Shown in pieces: positions 54,863 to 64,000 of a stretch of DNA of 64,000 bases. The number at the start of each line of letters is the position of its first letter. The stretch's first letter is position 1. Source of the DNA: Streptacidiphilus sp. PB12-B1b (GTDB lineage Bacteria; Actinomycetota; Actinomycetes; Streptomycetales; Streptomycetaceae); assembly GCF_014084125.1 (NCBI RefSeq), contig NZ_CP048405.1, forward strand, positions 4,340,001-4,404,000, given 5' to 3'. The notes under the pieces are model-generated. The model was not told where the DNA came from and did no database searches. It was given only the letters and a program-made list of their open reading frames with translations. The translations under genes were made by a program, and so were the position numbers.

Positions 54863-56473
54863 ATGGAATTCAACCTGGCCGACCTGTTCGAGCATGCGGT
54901 TGACCTCTTTCCGGAGCGGGAGGCCGTCAGCTGCGCCCGCGCCGACGACCCGGCCGTGCAGCGACGGACCTTCGCCGAACTGGACGAGCGCGCCAACCGG
55001 TTGGCGCACCACCTCGCGCAGGCCGGGGTCGGCCCGGGCGACCGGGTCGGGGTGTACGCGCTGAACTGCGCGGAGTGGGTGGAGTCGCTGCTGGCGGTGT
55101 GCAAGCTGCGCGCGGTCTGTGTCAACGTCAACTACCGCTACGTGACCGACGAACTGGCCTACCTGCTGGGCATGGCGGAGCCGGTGGCGCTGATCTACCA
55201 GCAGCACTGGGCGGCACGGGTGGCCGAGGTGGCGCCCGGCCTGCCCGGGTTACGGCACCTGATCGTGGTGGAGGACGGCTCCGAGGCCGCCGCCGGCCCG
55301 GCAGCCGCCCGCTACGAAGAGGCGTTGGCCTCCGGCAGCCCGGCGCGGGACTTCGCGCCGCGCTCCCCCGACGACCACTACCTGCTGTTCACCGGCGGCA
55401 CCACCGGGCTGCCCAAGGGGGTGGTCTGGCGTCAGGAGGACGTCTTCTTCGCCCTCGGCGGCGGCATCGACGTCACCAACGGGCACCGCATGGCCACCCC
55501 GGAGGAGATCGCCGGCACCGGCCACGGCCACCCGCTGACCTTCTTCCCGATCGCCCCGCTGATGCACGGGGCGACCCAGTGGGGCCTGATGCAGCAGCTG
55601 TTCAAGGGCAACCGGGCGGTGCTGCTGGACCGCTTCGACTCCCGCCGGATCTGGGAGCTGGTGGCCGCCGAGCAGGTCAACATCGTGATGATCACCGGCG
55701 ACGCCATGGGCCGCCCCCTGGTCGAGGCCCTGGACGAGCCCGGCGCCGACTACCGGCTGGGCTCGCTCCTGGGCCTGGTGAGCAGCGCCGCGCTGTTCTC
55801 GGCCCCGGTCAAACGGCGCTTCCTGGAGCGCTTTCCCGGCCTGTACCTCAGCGACGCCATCGGCTCCTCCGAGGGCGGTGCCGGCGGCATCAGCCAGGGC
55901 GGGGCCGGGACCGACGGCGGCGGGGTGACCACCACCGCGATCGGCGACTCCGACGTGGTGGACGAGGACCTCCGTCCGCTGCCGCCCGGGGTGGTCGGCC
56001 GGCTGGCCCGGCGCGGCAACGTGCCGCTGTGCTACCTGGGCGATCCGGACCGCAGCGCCGAGGTGTTCCGCACAGGTCCGGACGGGCGGCGCTACGCCGT
56101 GCCCGGTGACTGGGCCCGGCGCGAGCCGGACGGCCGGATCACGCTGTTGGGCCGGGGCTCGTCCTGCATCAACTCCGGCGGGGAGAAGGTCTTCCCGGAG
56201 GAGGTGGAGTCGGCGATCAAGGCCCATCCGGGGGTGTACGACACGGTGGTGGTGGGCGCGGCCGACGAGCGCTGGGGGGAGACGGTGGTGGCCGTGGTGC
56301 AGCCGCGGGCGGGCCACGAGGGCCTGACCCTGCGGCAGATACAGGACCACTGCCGGGAGCGGATCGCCGGGTACAAGGTGCCGCGGCGGCTGCACCTGGT
56401 CGCGGAGGTCCAGCGCACGCCGACCGGCAAGCCGGACATGCGCTGGGCCCGGCAGGTCGCCGGCTCCGGCTGA
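54863..56473 (+). CDS. Acyl-CoA synthetase (FadD19-like)
   Basis: A 536-residue adenylate-forming ligase that activates a fatty or steroid side-chain acid with CoA. Motifs: the P-loop LLFTGGTTGLPKGVVWRQED, SDAIGSSEGGAGGISQGG, the hinge VPGDWARREPDGRITLLGRG and the lysine near RTPTGKPDMRW. FFPIAPLMHGATQWGLMQQL also fits. ATG 54863 gives the standard EFNLADLFEHAVDLFPERE N-terminus; an ATG at 54827 would add 12 residues. No clear ribosome site is present at either. It is divergently paired with echA19-like and ltp-like genes, as in mycobacterial fadD19-echA19. Confidence 0.88.
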   Translation: MEFNLADLFEHAVDLFPEREAVSCARADDPAVQRRTFAELDERANRLAHHLAQAGVGPGDRVGVYALNCAEWVESLLAVCKLRAVCVNVNYRYVTDELAYLLGMAEPVALIYQQHWAARVAEVAPGLPGLRHLIVVEDGSEAAAGPAAARYEEALASGSPARDFAPRSPDDHYLLFTGGTTGLPKGVVWRQEDVFFALGGGIDVTNGHRMATPEEIAGTGHGHPLTFFPIAPLMHGATQWGLMQQLFKGNRAVLLDRFDSRRIWELVAAEQVNIVMITGDAMGRPLVEALDEPGADYRLGSLLGLVSSAALFSAPVKRRFLERFPGLYLSDAIGSSEGGAGGISQGGAGTDGGGVTTTAIGDSDVVDEDLRPLPPGVVGRLARRGNVPLCYLGDPDRSAEVFRTGPDGRRYAVPGDWARREPDGRITLLGRGSSCINSGGEKVFPEEVESAIKAHPGVYDTVVVGAADERWGETVVAVVQPRAGHEGLTLRQIQDHCRERIAGYKVPRRLHLVAEVQRTPTGKPDMRWARQVAGSG

Positions 56474-56496
56474 CCCCCGCGCCCGCGCGGCGGCGG

Positions 56497-57603
56497 CTAC
56501 GGGCGCGGGGGCGCGACCGCGGTGGCCGGGAGTCCGTGCGGAGGGGCGTCGGCCAGCGTCACCCGCTCGCCGCCGGGGCCGCGGCGCACCGTGAGCCGGA
56601 AGCCGAAGCCCTGCGGGCCGACCCGCTCCGGCTCGAAGGCGATGTGCGCGAACGCCGCGTCCGGGGTGCTCGCGGCGGCCAGCCGGTCGATCTCGACCTC
56701 CACCCGGGCCCACTCCTGCGCCGGGACGTACTGCCGCATGATGGAGTGCCAGACCACGGTGAGGGTGCCGGGCTCCAGCCGGACCCCGGCCAGGAAGTCG
56801 GCCGCGCCGACCCGGTCCACCCGCGCCGGGATCCGGGCGGCGAGTGCCAGCGCCCCGGCCAGGCGGGCGTGCCGGGCGGTCTGGTCGGGCCAGACGTAGG
56901 CGCGCAGGGCCAGCGCCCCCGACTCCGACAGCGGGTCGATCGGCGCCGGGTCGCAGCCGCGCCGCTCGACCACGTCCAGCCGGGGCAGGTCGGCGGCGGC
57001 CGTGGACAGCCAGCCGGGCGCGCCGTCCGTCCAGGCGTCGGCCAGCACGACCGGGGAGTCCTCGGGGCCCCAGGCGTAGCCGTCGGCGGCGGTGCAGCGG
57101 AAGTGGTCGGCGCGCAGGTTCAGCCCGGCGCTGGAGCCGAGCTCGAACAACCGGACCGGCGCCCGCTCCGGGCCGGAGGCGTACAGCAGCCCGGCCAGCA
57201 GCAGATTGGACCGGCCGACCTCGTTGGTCTGCGGCGGCCGGGTCATCCAGTCGCGGACCCACGGCAGTTCGGCGGCCACCGCCGCCCGGAACGCCGACCA
57301 GCAGGCGTCGGCCCGGCTCGGGTCGTAGCGGCCCCCGGCGCTGGGGTAGTGGACGGCCAGCTCGGGCGCCCGGCCGCTGAGGACCAGCGCGTGCACCCCG
57401 CCGGCCAGGCGCAGCGCGATGGCGTCGGGGCCGGGCGCGTCCTCGTACCCGGCGACGGCCTCGGCGCACGGGCCTCCGGAACGGACGTCGGCGGCGGCCC
57501 GGGTCAGCAGGTCCGCGTACAGCCGCGAGCCCAGGTCCGCGCAGGCGCGGGCCTGCCACTCGACCATGGCTGCGGCGCGTTCACGGGATTCTTCGGCGGT
57601 CAT
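56497..57603 (-). CDS. DUF2332 domain protein
   Basis: A 368-residue soluble protein of the DUF2332 family, whose function is unknown. Signature parts: LYADLLTRAAADVRSGGPCA, VHYPSAGGRYDP, TNEVGRSNLLLAGLLYASGP, RLFELGSSAGLNLRADHFRC and TLTVVWHSIMRQYVP. The GSSAGLNLR stretch followed by VVWHS has a methyltransferase-like flavour but no proven activity. ATG 57603 has GAGG seven bases upstream, better placed than a GTG six bases earlier. It is convergent with the acyl-CoA synthetase gene and appears unrelated to it. Confidence 0.9.
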   Translation of the reverse strand: MTAEESRERAAAMVEWQARACADLGSRLYADLLTRAAADVRSGGPCAEAVAGYEDAPGPDAIALRLAGGVHALVLSGRAPELAVHYPSAGGRYDPSRADACWSAFRAAVAAELPWVRDWMTRPPQTNEVGRSNLLLAGLLYASGPERAPVRLFELGSSAGLNLRADHFRCTAADGYAWGPEDSPVVLADAWTDGAPGWLSTAAADLPRLDVVERRGCDPAPIDPLSESGALALRAYVWPDQTARHARLAGALALAARIPARVDRVGAADFLAGVRLEPGTLTVVWHSIMRQYVPAQEWARVEVEIDRLAAASTPDAAFAHIAFEPERVGPQGFGFRLTVRRGPGGERVTLADAPPHGLPATAVAPPRP

Positions 57604-57712
57604 CGGCACTCCTCGGCGGACTGCTGATGATCATGCCCGGTGCCCGTCGCCGCCGCACCCCGGATTCCCGTGAGCTGGGTCACGGGGGCGGGCGCGGCGG
57701 CCGGTGAAGCGG

Positions 57713-58186
57713 TCAGCCGTTGGCGAAGGGGCCGAAGGCGAACAGGCCCACGCCGAGCCCGCTCAGCCCGACCGCCAGCCCGACCGCCACGAAGCAGGAG
57801 CAGAAGACCAGGCCGAACACGGTGCCCACGGCCGTGCCCGCCACGCTGCCGCCGACCTGGACGGCCTGCTGCGGCCGCTCCGGCAGGTAGCGCACCTGGA
57901 CGAAGTCACCGGCGACGATCGGGCCGCGCGGAGTCTCCTCGATCCGGATCTGCTGCCCGTCCACCGTGGTGAAGCCGAGGATCACCCGGCGCCTGGAGGA
58001 GCCGTCGGAGCTGCGGGTCACATACGCCTCCAGGCAGCGCGCCTCGGCGGTGAGGCCGTGGCTGAGCGCCCGGCCGCGCCCCACCGCGCGGCGCAGCAGG
58101 GTCACGGCCATCACCACGCCGAGGACCGCGAACAGGAATCCGACCAGGCTGAAGACAGCGCCCATGGCGCCGATGCCGTCACTCAT
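57713..58186 (-). CDS. DUF3592-like membrane protein
   Basis: A 157-residue membrane protein with an N-terminal helix (VFSLVGFLFAVLGVVMAVTL), a soluble beta-rich part of about 80 residues and a C-terminal hydrophobic stretch (VAGTAVGTVFGLVFCSCFVA, then VGLAVGLSGLGVGLFAFGPF). The middle segment RRVILGFTTVDGQQIRIEET / FVQVRYLPERPQQAVQ matches the DUF3592 pattern. Function unknown. It is separated by 172 bp from a divergent regulator-like gene. Confidence 0.78.
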   Translation of the reverse strand: MSDGIGAMGAVFSLVGFLFAVLGVVMAVTLLRRAVGRGRALSHGLTAEARCLEAYVTRSSDGSSRRRVILGFTTVDGQQIRIEETPRGPIVAGDFVQVRYLPERPQQAVQVGGSVAGTAVGTVFGLVFCSCFVAVGLAVGLSGLGVGLFAFGPFANG

Positions 58187-58358
58187 GACATCCCCCGTGT
58201 CTCGGCCGCCCGGGCAGATGCGGGCGGCGTCCGGACTGAATGATGCCGCACCGGTGGCCGTGGTTCCCGCCCGGCCCCGGACGCCCGGAATCCCCTTGCA
58301 GCGGCCCGCGCCGGACGCCTACCGTGGCGGCGTCGCGCCGTCGTCGAAAGGGACCGCC

Positions 58359-58949
58359 ATGTCACCCCGGCTCACCGCCGTCGCCCCGCTGGCCTCGGCT
58401 CTCGCCGACCCGGAGCGGCTGCGGCTGTTCTCCCGACTGGTCCTCGCCGGGCCGGACGGCCTGGACCCGGCCGAGCTGCGCGCCGAGGGCGCGGCGGCCG
58501 TCCGGCAGGTGCAGCGGCTGGCGCAGGCCGGGCTGGCCGACCTCGGGCCGGACGGCCGGGCCACCGCCCGGCCGGATGCCTTCGCCACGGCTCTGGGCAG
58601 CGCCGACCGGCAGCCCGGGGACGAGGTCGCCCAGCTGTTCCGGGACGGCCGGCTGACCGCCGTGCCGGTCCGCCCGGCGCTGCGGCGCGCCCTGCTGGAG
58701 CACCTGGCCGAGCGGGTCTTCGAGCCCGGCACCGGTTACACCGAGCCCGAGGTCAACATCGCCCTGCGGCAGTACTGGGACGACTTCCCGGCGCTGCGCC
58801 GCTACCTGGTCGAGGGCGGCCTGCTGGAGCGCTCCGCCGACGGCCGCCGCTACCGGCTCGCCGCCCGGCCCGGCACCGGAACGGGCAGCAGCGCCGACAC
58901 GGCCAGCGGCAGCGCCACGGTCGGCGGGCCGGTCACTCCGGCGGCATGA
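58359..58949 (+). CDS. DUF2087 domain protein with helix-turn-helix-like N-terminus
   Basis: A 196-residue protein. The N-terminal part (LASALADPERLRLFSRLVLA, AVRQVQRLAQAGLADLGPDG) resembles an ArsR-type winged helix. The C-terminal part, RRALLEHLAERVFEPGTGYTE and EVNIALRQYWDDFPALRRYL / VEGGLLERSADG, is DUF2087. A transcription-regulator role is likely; no target is visible. ATG 58359 follows AAAGGGACC. Its last 17 bp overlap the 3' end of the convergent reductase gene. Confidence 0.82.
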   Translation: MSPRLTAVAPLASALADPERLRLFSRLVLAGPDGLDPAELRAEGAAAVRQVQRLAQAGLADLGPDGRATARPDAFATALGSADRQPGDEVAQLFRDGRLTAVPVRPALRRALLEHLAERVFEPGTGYTEPEVNIALRQYWDDFPALRRYLVEGGLLERSADGRRYRLAARPGTGTGSSADTASGSATVGGPVTPAA

Positions 58950-59940
58950 GCGCCAGCAGCTCATGCGCGGTCATGCTGCCGGGGGCGCGCCCCTCGCGGG
59001 CGAAGCCCACGGCCAACCGCTGCAACAGGTCGTTGACCGGCGTCCCGAGCCCCGACTGCCGCCCGAGCAGCGCGATCTCGCCGTTGAGGTAGTCCGATTC
59101 GGTGGTCCGCGCGCCGCGCGCCAGGCTCTGCCAGGTGGAGCCGCCCCGGCGTTCCGCCCCCGCGATCGGCTGGACGCGCATCCGGTCCCCCAGCACCTCG
59201 GCCCGTTCGGCCGGGTCGCTGAAGGCGATCCCCGCGGCGGTCAGCACCGCCTCGCCCTCGGCCCTGGCCCGCCGGCACAGCTCCTGGACGTCCCGCTGCC
59301 CGCTGCCCTCCCGACCGACGACCGCTTCAACGGCGTTGGCGAGGTTGCTCAGCAGCTTGCCGTACTTCCAGCGCATCACGTCGGGCACGGCGGGGGCGTG
59401 GAAGCAGCTCGCGGAGAGGTCCTCGGCGATCTGCTCGATGGTGCGGTCGACGCCGCCGGGGTAGCGGCCGACGGTCAGGATGCCGCTGAGCGGCGCGCAG
59501 TGCGCGACCACCTCGCCGGGGTCGAGGTGGGTCGCGGGCAGCCAGACGCACATGCCGTACACCCGGCGGAACAGCCGCAGCGCGACCCGCTCGTTCTCGA
59601 CCGCGTTCTGGGCGCAGACCACGGGCAGCAGGTCGGCCGCGAGGCCGCCGCCCTCGACCGGGCGGGCGCCCCACTCCGCCAGCACGGCGGCCGTGTCCTG
59701 CGACTTCACCGCGAGGACCAGCACGTCGTCCGGCCGCAGCGGCAGCGCCTGCGGTCCGTCGACGGCGGGTACGGACAGGGTGCGCGTGCCCTCCTGGGGA
59801 GTGGTCAGCCGCAGGCCGCCGTCGCGCAGGGCGCGGTAGTGCGCGCCCCGGGCAACCAGCACGGTCTCCCGGCCGCTCTCGAAGAGCCGTCCGCCGATGG
59901 TTCCGCCGACGGCCCCGGCGCCGATGATGACGTATCGCAT
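58933..59940 (-). CDS. Ketopantoate reductase family protein (ApbA/PanE-like)
   Basis: A 335-residue NADPH-dependent oxidoreductase. The dinucleotide-binding motif is RYVIIGAGAVGGTIGGRLFE (residues 2-21), with a following VLVLAVKSQDTAAVL. The C-terminal helical domain includes the family helix MRWKYGKLLSNLANAVEAVV and a TWQSLARG-type motif near the end. It may reduce 2-dehydropantoate in pantothenate synthesis, though many family members act on other keto acids; no other pan gene is near. ATG 59940 is the only suitable start. Confidence 0.85.
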   Translation of the reverse strand: MRYVIIGAGAVGGTIGGRLFESGRETVLVARGAHYRALRDGGLRLTTPQEGTRTLSVPAVDGPQALPLRPDDVLVLAVKSQDTAAVLAEWGARPVEGGGLAADLLPVVCAQNAVENERVALRLFRRVYGMCVWLPATHLDPGEVVAHCAPLSGILTVGRYPGGVDRTIEQIAEDLSASCFHAPAVPDVMRWKYGKLLSNLANAVEAVVGREGSGQRDVQELCRRARAEGEAVLTAAGIAFSDPAERAEVLGDRMRVQPIAGAERRGGSTWQSLARGARTTESDYLNGEIALLGRQSGLGTPVNDLLQRLAVGFAREGRAPGSMTAHELLALMPPE

Positions 59941-60138
59941 GGCCTGAGCCTGCCAGTCGGACGGCCCCGGCCCAAGCCCGCCGCCCCGTTCGACCGGTCG
60001 CCCACCGGGCTGGGCAGATCTGCGACGGTGGTGACATAACGGTGCGAACACGTTTTGCTGGGAAGTATGAAGGAGTTGTGTTCGTCAGGGCCATGCTCAA
60101 CTAGCTTGATGCCCCGCATAGTTGGGATAGGGGGCCTC

Positions 60139-60465
60139 GTGAGCGGTCTTTCACGGCTGACGGTGCTCGTCCTCGACGGACGAAGCACCGCTCAGATCCT
60201 GCTCGCCGGTGAACTCGACCAGGCCACAGCAGTGGACCTGGACACCGCCGTCAGTCTCGTTCTGGCCGATCCGCAGGTCCAGCACATCGAGGTGGACGTG
60301 GCGCTGGTCGAGTTCTGCGACACCGGCGGGCTGAGCGCGCTCATGGCGGCCGCCCTGCGCGCGGCCGACGAGCACGTCCTGCTGAACCTCGTCCAGATCC
60401 GCTTACCCCTGCAACGGGTGCTGGACGCCGCCAAGCTCGGCGGCCTGCTCTGCCCGCCGGACTGA
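60139..60465 (+). CDS. STAS-domain anti-sigma factor antagonist
   Basis: A 108-residue SpoIIAA/RsbV-like protein that binds anti-sigma kinases. The core strand/helix VEFCDTGGLSALMAAALRAA is in the place of the phosphorylatable DSSGL of SpoIIAA; here the acceptor would be a Thr (CDTGG). The N-terminal beta strands read LTVLVLDGRSTAQILLAGEL. GTG 60139 was chosen because GGGGGCCTC precedes it. An in-frame ATG at 60067 would add a Cys/Ser-rich tail with no similarity to STAS proteins. No anti-sigma partner is adjacent. Confidence 0.82.
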   Translation: MSGLSRLTVLVLDGRSTAQILLAGELDQATAVDLDTAVSLVLADPQVQHIEVDVALVEFCDTGGLSALMAAALRAADEHVLLNLVQIRLPLQRVLDAAKLGGLLCPPD

Positions 60466-60558
60466 CCGGGGCGCAGGACGGCCCGGACGCCCCGGAACCG
60501 GCCGGTCCGGTCCGGGGCGTCCGGGCTGTGCCGACCGCCGCGCGGCGCGGACCGCCGG

Positions 60559-62685
60559 TCAGGCGGCCGGTGTGCGCAGCTCCCCGCCGATCCGGGCCAG
60601 GTCGCGGCCGTACTCGCCCTGGACCCGGACCCCGCCGACGGTGACCGCGGGAGTGACCGCCGAGCCGAGGAAGGCGTTGGCCCCGGTGACCAGGAAGTCG
60701 TCCAGCGCGCCGTCGACCAGGCGCAGCACGGCGGCCCCGCCACGCGCGCTGTCCACCGTCACCGCCAGGCCCCGGCCGTCGAAGGCCCCAGCCCCGGCGA
60801 TCTCCACCCGGACCGGACCGTCGTGGTCGCTCTGCACCAGGACGGTCAGATAGCCGGTGCCGGAGGGCGCGGCGCGCCAGTAGGCGTCGGCGCTGCCGCC
60901 GACCACCCGCACCGCCGGGGCGTCATCGACCGCGCTGTCGGTTCCGGCGGCTGCGGGCCGGGCGGCGAGGGCGTCGGCCAGCAACGTGCAGGGCCGCAGC
61001 CGCTCGTCCACCCGCGGCACCGGGCCCAGCAGGTCGACCCGCAGCCCGGCCGCGATCTGCCCGGCCAGCAGCCGCTGTGTGTCGGCGTCCATGAAGGCGC
61101 CGCCGTGCAGCACCAGGTGCGGATGGCCGGCCAGCCGCTCGGGGGTGGCGCTCTCCAGGTCCACGATGCGGTAGTCCCGGCCCTCGGCGCGCATCCGCTC
61201 GTGGAAGGCCCGCAGCTCCCGACCGCAGACCGGCAGCGCTTCGGTCTCGGCACCGGGCGCGACAGGGGCGTCGGCCTCGGTCCAGGCGGCCACCGCCGCG
61301 TAGGGGGCGTACAGCCCCCAGCTCGGTCCGGTCGCGGGCGTCGCGCCGAGGAACTCCCCGCCGTGGGCGGCGAAGAAGTCCGCGAGCATCCGCACCGTCC
61401 CGGCCTTGCCGGTGGCGTTGCCGTGCTGGTCGATCGGCGGGCAGTCGGGGTAGGGCGGGGTGTGCTTGGCGTCCAGGTCGTCGCCCCAGCCGGAGGTGGC
61501 GACGCCGGTGTAGACGTTGAAGCCGGTGGCGCCGGCCGCGAGCGCCAGCAGGCTCTGGTGGAAGCTGGTGGCCCCGGCGGCGTAGGCCCGGTCGTACAGT
61601 TCGGAGAAGCCCCAGTTCTCCTCCAGGTTGGGACCGGGCGCGCGCTTGGCGGCGACCACGTAGCGGGCGTGCGAGCCGTGGTCGGTGGAGACCACGCCCA
61701 TCCAGTTGGTGAAGCCGTAGCCGATGCCGTTCCAGCGCTCCGGGCGGACCCGGCTGAGCCAGGCGTCCAGCGCGTGCTCCTCCCCGGCGGGCGGGTTGAG
61801 GTTGACCACCACCGGGACGTCCGGCGCCAGCGCCCCGGTCCAGCTGTGGTAGGCCTCGGCGAGCAGGTCGGACTGGTAGCGGCCCCAGTCGGCGCAGGCC
61901 AGCTGCCGGCGCAGCTCCAGGCTGCCGCCGGGGTGCCGCTCGCGCGGCGGCCGGACGGCGCTCCAGTCGGCGTGGGCGGTGCCGTGGACGGCGTTGTAGC
62001 CGTCGAGGTCGCCGTAGCGCTCGCGCAGGCCGCTGCGGAAGAGGTCCAGTCCGGGGGCGCTGTAGTCGTACGCCCACAGCGGCAGCGCGCCGTCGGTGAA
62101 CAGGCCCTCGTTGGCGATCTGGACCAGGACGACCGGGCCGTCCGGGCCGGTCGCGGGCTGCAGCACCTCCTTGCCGACCGCGCGCAGCCACTCGCCGACC
62201 CGGGTGGCGAAGTGCCCGCCCAGCGGCGCGGGCAGCGGCCAGCGGCCGACCTCGCCGTCGGCGTCCCGGTGCGCGCCGATCCAGTCGACGGTGTTGCCCC
62301 GGGCGTCCAACTGCGGTTCCACCTGCGGGTTGTGCAGCGGGCAGATCCAGTCGGGCAGCCCGCCGTAGTTGGTCTCGGCGTGGATGAACGGCCCGGGTTT
62401 GGCGATCACGCCCAGCCCCAGCTCCGCGCAGATCCGCAGGAAGCCGAGGACGTCGCGGTCGGCGCGGGTGGCGCCGGTGAAGTCCGGGGGCGTGTCCGGA
62501 TCGGGCTGGTGGTGCCGCCAGGGGAGGTAGCTGCTGACGATCCGGATGCCGGTGGCGTCGCGCAGGGTCGTCAGCCGGTCGCGCCACACCGTCGGATCGT
62601 CCCGGTAGTAGGGGTAGTCGGCGGTGGCGAGCAGGCCGGGGACGCCGTCGGTGTGGAGTACGCCGTCACGCAGCTCGATACGCAC
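60559..62685 (-). CDS. Glycoside hydrolase, GH35-like (beta-galactosidase type)
   Basis: A 708-residue intracellular glycosidase; no signal peptide. The GH35-type barrel starts TADYPYYRDDPTVWRDRLTT and includes AKPGPFIHAETNYGGLPDWI (substrate entry) and VVLVQIANEG (acid/base Glu). A second Glu in LEENWGFSELYD is a candidate nucleophile. Residues past about 420 form a GATase-like and beta-sandwich region. The family normally releases galactose from beta-galactosides. GTG 62685 has GAGAGGAAC seven bases upstream. The GH1 gene lies 92 bp upstream in the same direction, so the two may form a sugar-degradation operon. Confidence 0.82.
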   Translation of the reverse strand: MRIELRDGVLHTDGVPGLLATADYPYYRDDPTVWRDRLTTLRDATGIRIVSSYLPWRHHQPDPDTPPDFTGATRADRDVLGFLRICAELGLGVIAKPGPFIHAETNYGGLPDWICPLHNPQVEPQLDARGNTVDWIGAHRDADGEVGRWPLPAPLGGHFATRVGEWLRAVGKEVLQPATGPDGPVVLVQIANEGLFTDGALPLWAYDYSAPGLDLFRSGLRERYGDLDGYNAVHGTAHADWSAVRPPRERHPGGSLELRRQLACADWGRYQSDLLAEAYHSWTGALAPDVPVVVNLNPPAGEEHALDAWLSRVRPERWNGIGYGFTNWMGVVSTDHGSHARYVVAAKRAPGPNLEENWGFSELYDRAYAAGATSFHQSLLALAAGATGFNVYTGVATSGWGDDLDAKHTPPYPDCPPIDQHGNATGKAGTVRMLADFFAAHGGEFLGATPATGPSWGLYAPYAAVAAWTEADAPVAPGAETEALPVCGRELRAFHERMRAEGRDYRIVDLESATPERLAGHPHLVLHGGAFMDADTQRLLAGQIAAGLRVDLLGPVPRVDERLRPCTLLADALAARPAAAGTDSAVDDAPAVRVVGGSADAYWRAAPSGTGYLTVLVQSDHDGPVRVEIAGAGAFDGRGLAVTVDSARGGAAVLRLVDGALDDFLVTGANAFLGSAVTPAVTVGGVRVQGEYGRDLARIGGELRTPAA

Positions 62686-62777
62686 AGGGGTTCCTCTCGG
62701 GAAGGGGCAGGGTGCCGGGGTGTGTCGGATGCGGGCGGTGACCGGGCCGCCGGGTGCCCGGGCGGTCCCGGCGGGGC

Positions 62778-64000
<1,223 letters not shown>

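Overview
The window is 64 kb of very GC-rich DNA (visibly above 70% in the genes, with third codon positions almost all G or C). It carries genes typical of Streptomyces and relatives: a gyl-type glycerol operon headed by an IclR regulator, a type II (eukaryote-like) glutamine synthetase, an NsdA-type regulator, DUF397, DUF2332 and DUF2087 proteins, leaderless short leader ORFs, and an rRNA operon with no tRNA in its spacer. The best reading is chromosomal DNA of a Streptomycetaceae member (Streptomyces, Kitasatospora or Streptacidiphilus). I cannot fix the genus by eye. No insertion sequence, phage, integrase or CRISPR array was seen.

Layout. 1-9.4 kb: a truncated tryptophanyl-tRNA synthetase gene behind a Trp-codon attenuator; a YoaK-like membrane protein; a flavin monooxygenase/FMN reductase pair; a metallophosphoesterase; a secreted trypsin-like protease; glnII; an orphan ketosynthase; a YigZ protein. 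9.45-14.9 kb: rRNA operon on the minus strand (promoter, 16S, 23S, 5S, terminator). 15.2-20.4 kb: PTS genes crr-ptsI, acetoacetyl-CoA synthetase, and a Nudix/winged-helix regulator. 20.8-26.2 kb: gylR and gylCABX for glycerol uptake and catabolism, with the same operator in front of both units. 26.2-39.5 kb: a secreted SGNH lipase; a three-gene Wadjet/Mks-type SMC complex (jetA-jetB-jetC order, no jetD); a sedolisin protease; a large LuxR-type ATPase regulator. 39.7-50.5 kb: pxpABC (5-oxoprolinase), a glycosyltransferase, an amidase, a HEAT-repeat protein, the NsdA-like regulator, an aminoglycoside-phosphotransferase-fold protein, small conserved proteins, and an orphan leader peptide. 50.5-56.5 kb: a lipid (probably sterol side-chain) CoA-catabolism cluster arranged like Mycobacterium fadD19-echA19-Rv3521-ltp4-ltp3, with a KstR-type operator between its divergent arms. 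56.5-64 kb: small conserved proteins, a ketopantoate-reductase-family enzyme, a STAS protein, and two glycoside hydrolases (GH35-like and GH1), the last truncated by the window end.

Most noteworthy: (i) the SMC-like JetABC/MksFEB trio without its nuclease partner and with an Asn in place of the Walker B glutamate; (ii) a leaderless promoter driving a 24-residue leader-type peptide followed by a 15-bp hairpin, with no co-oriented gene for 5 kb; (iii) a complete Trp attenuator in front of trpS; (iv) the KstR-box sterol-type cluster; (v) three separate genes (jetB, the glycosyltransferase and the phosphotransferase) whose 5' parts are out of frame by one base, each with a five-base C run at the likely break point. 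That last pattern points to homopolymer sequence errors before pseudogenes are inferred.
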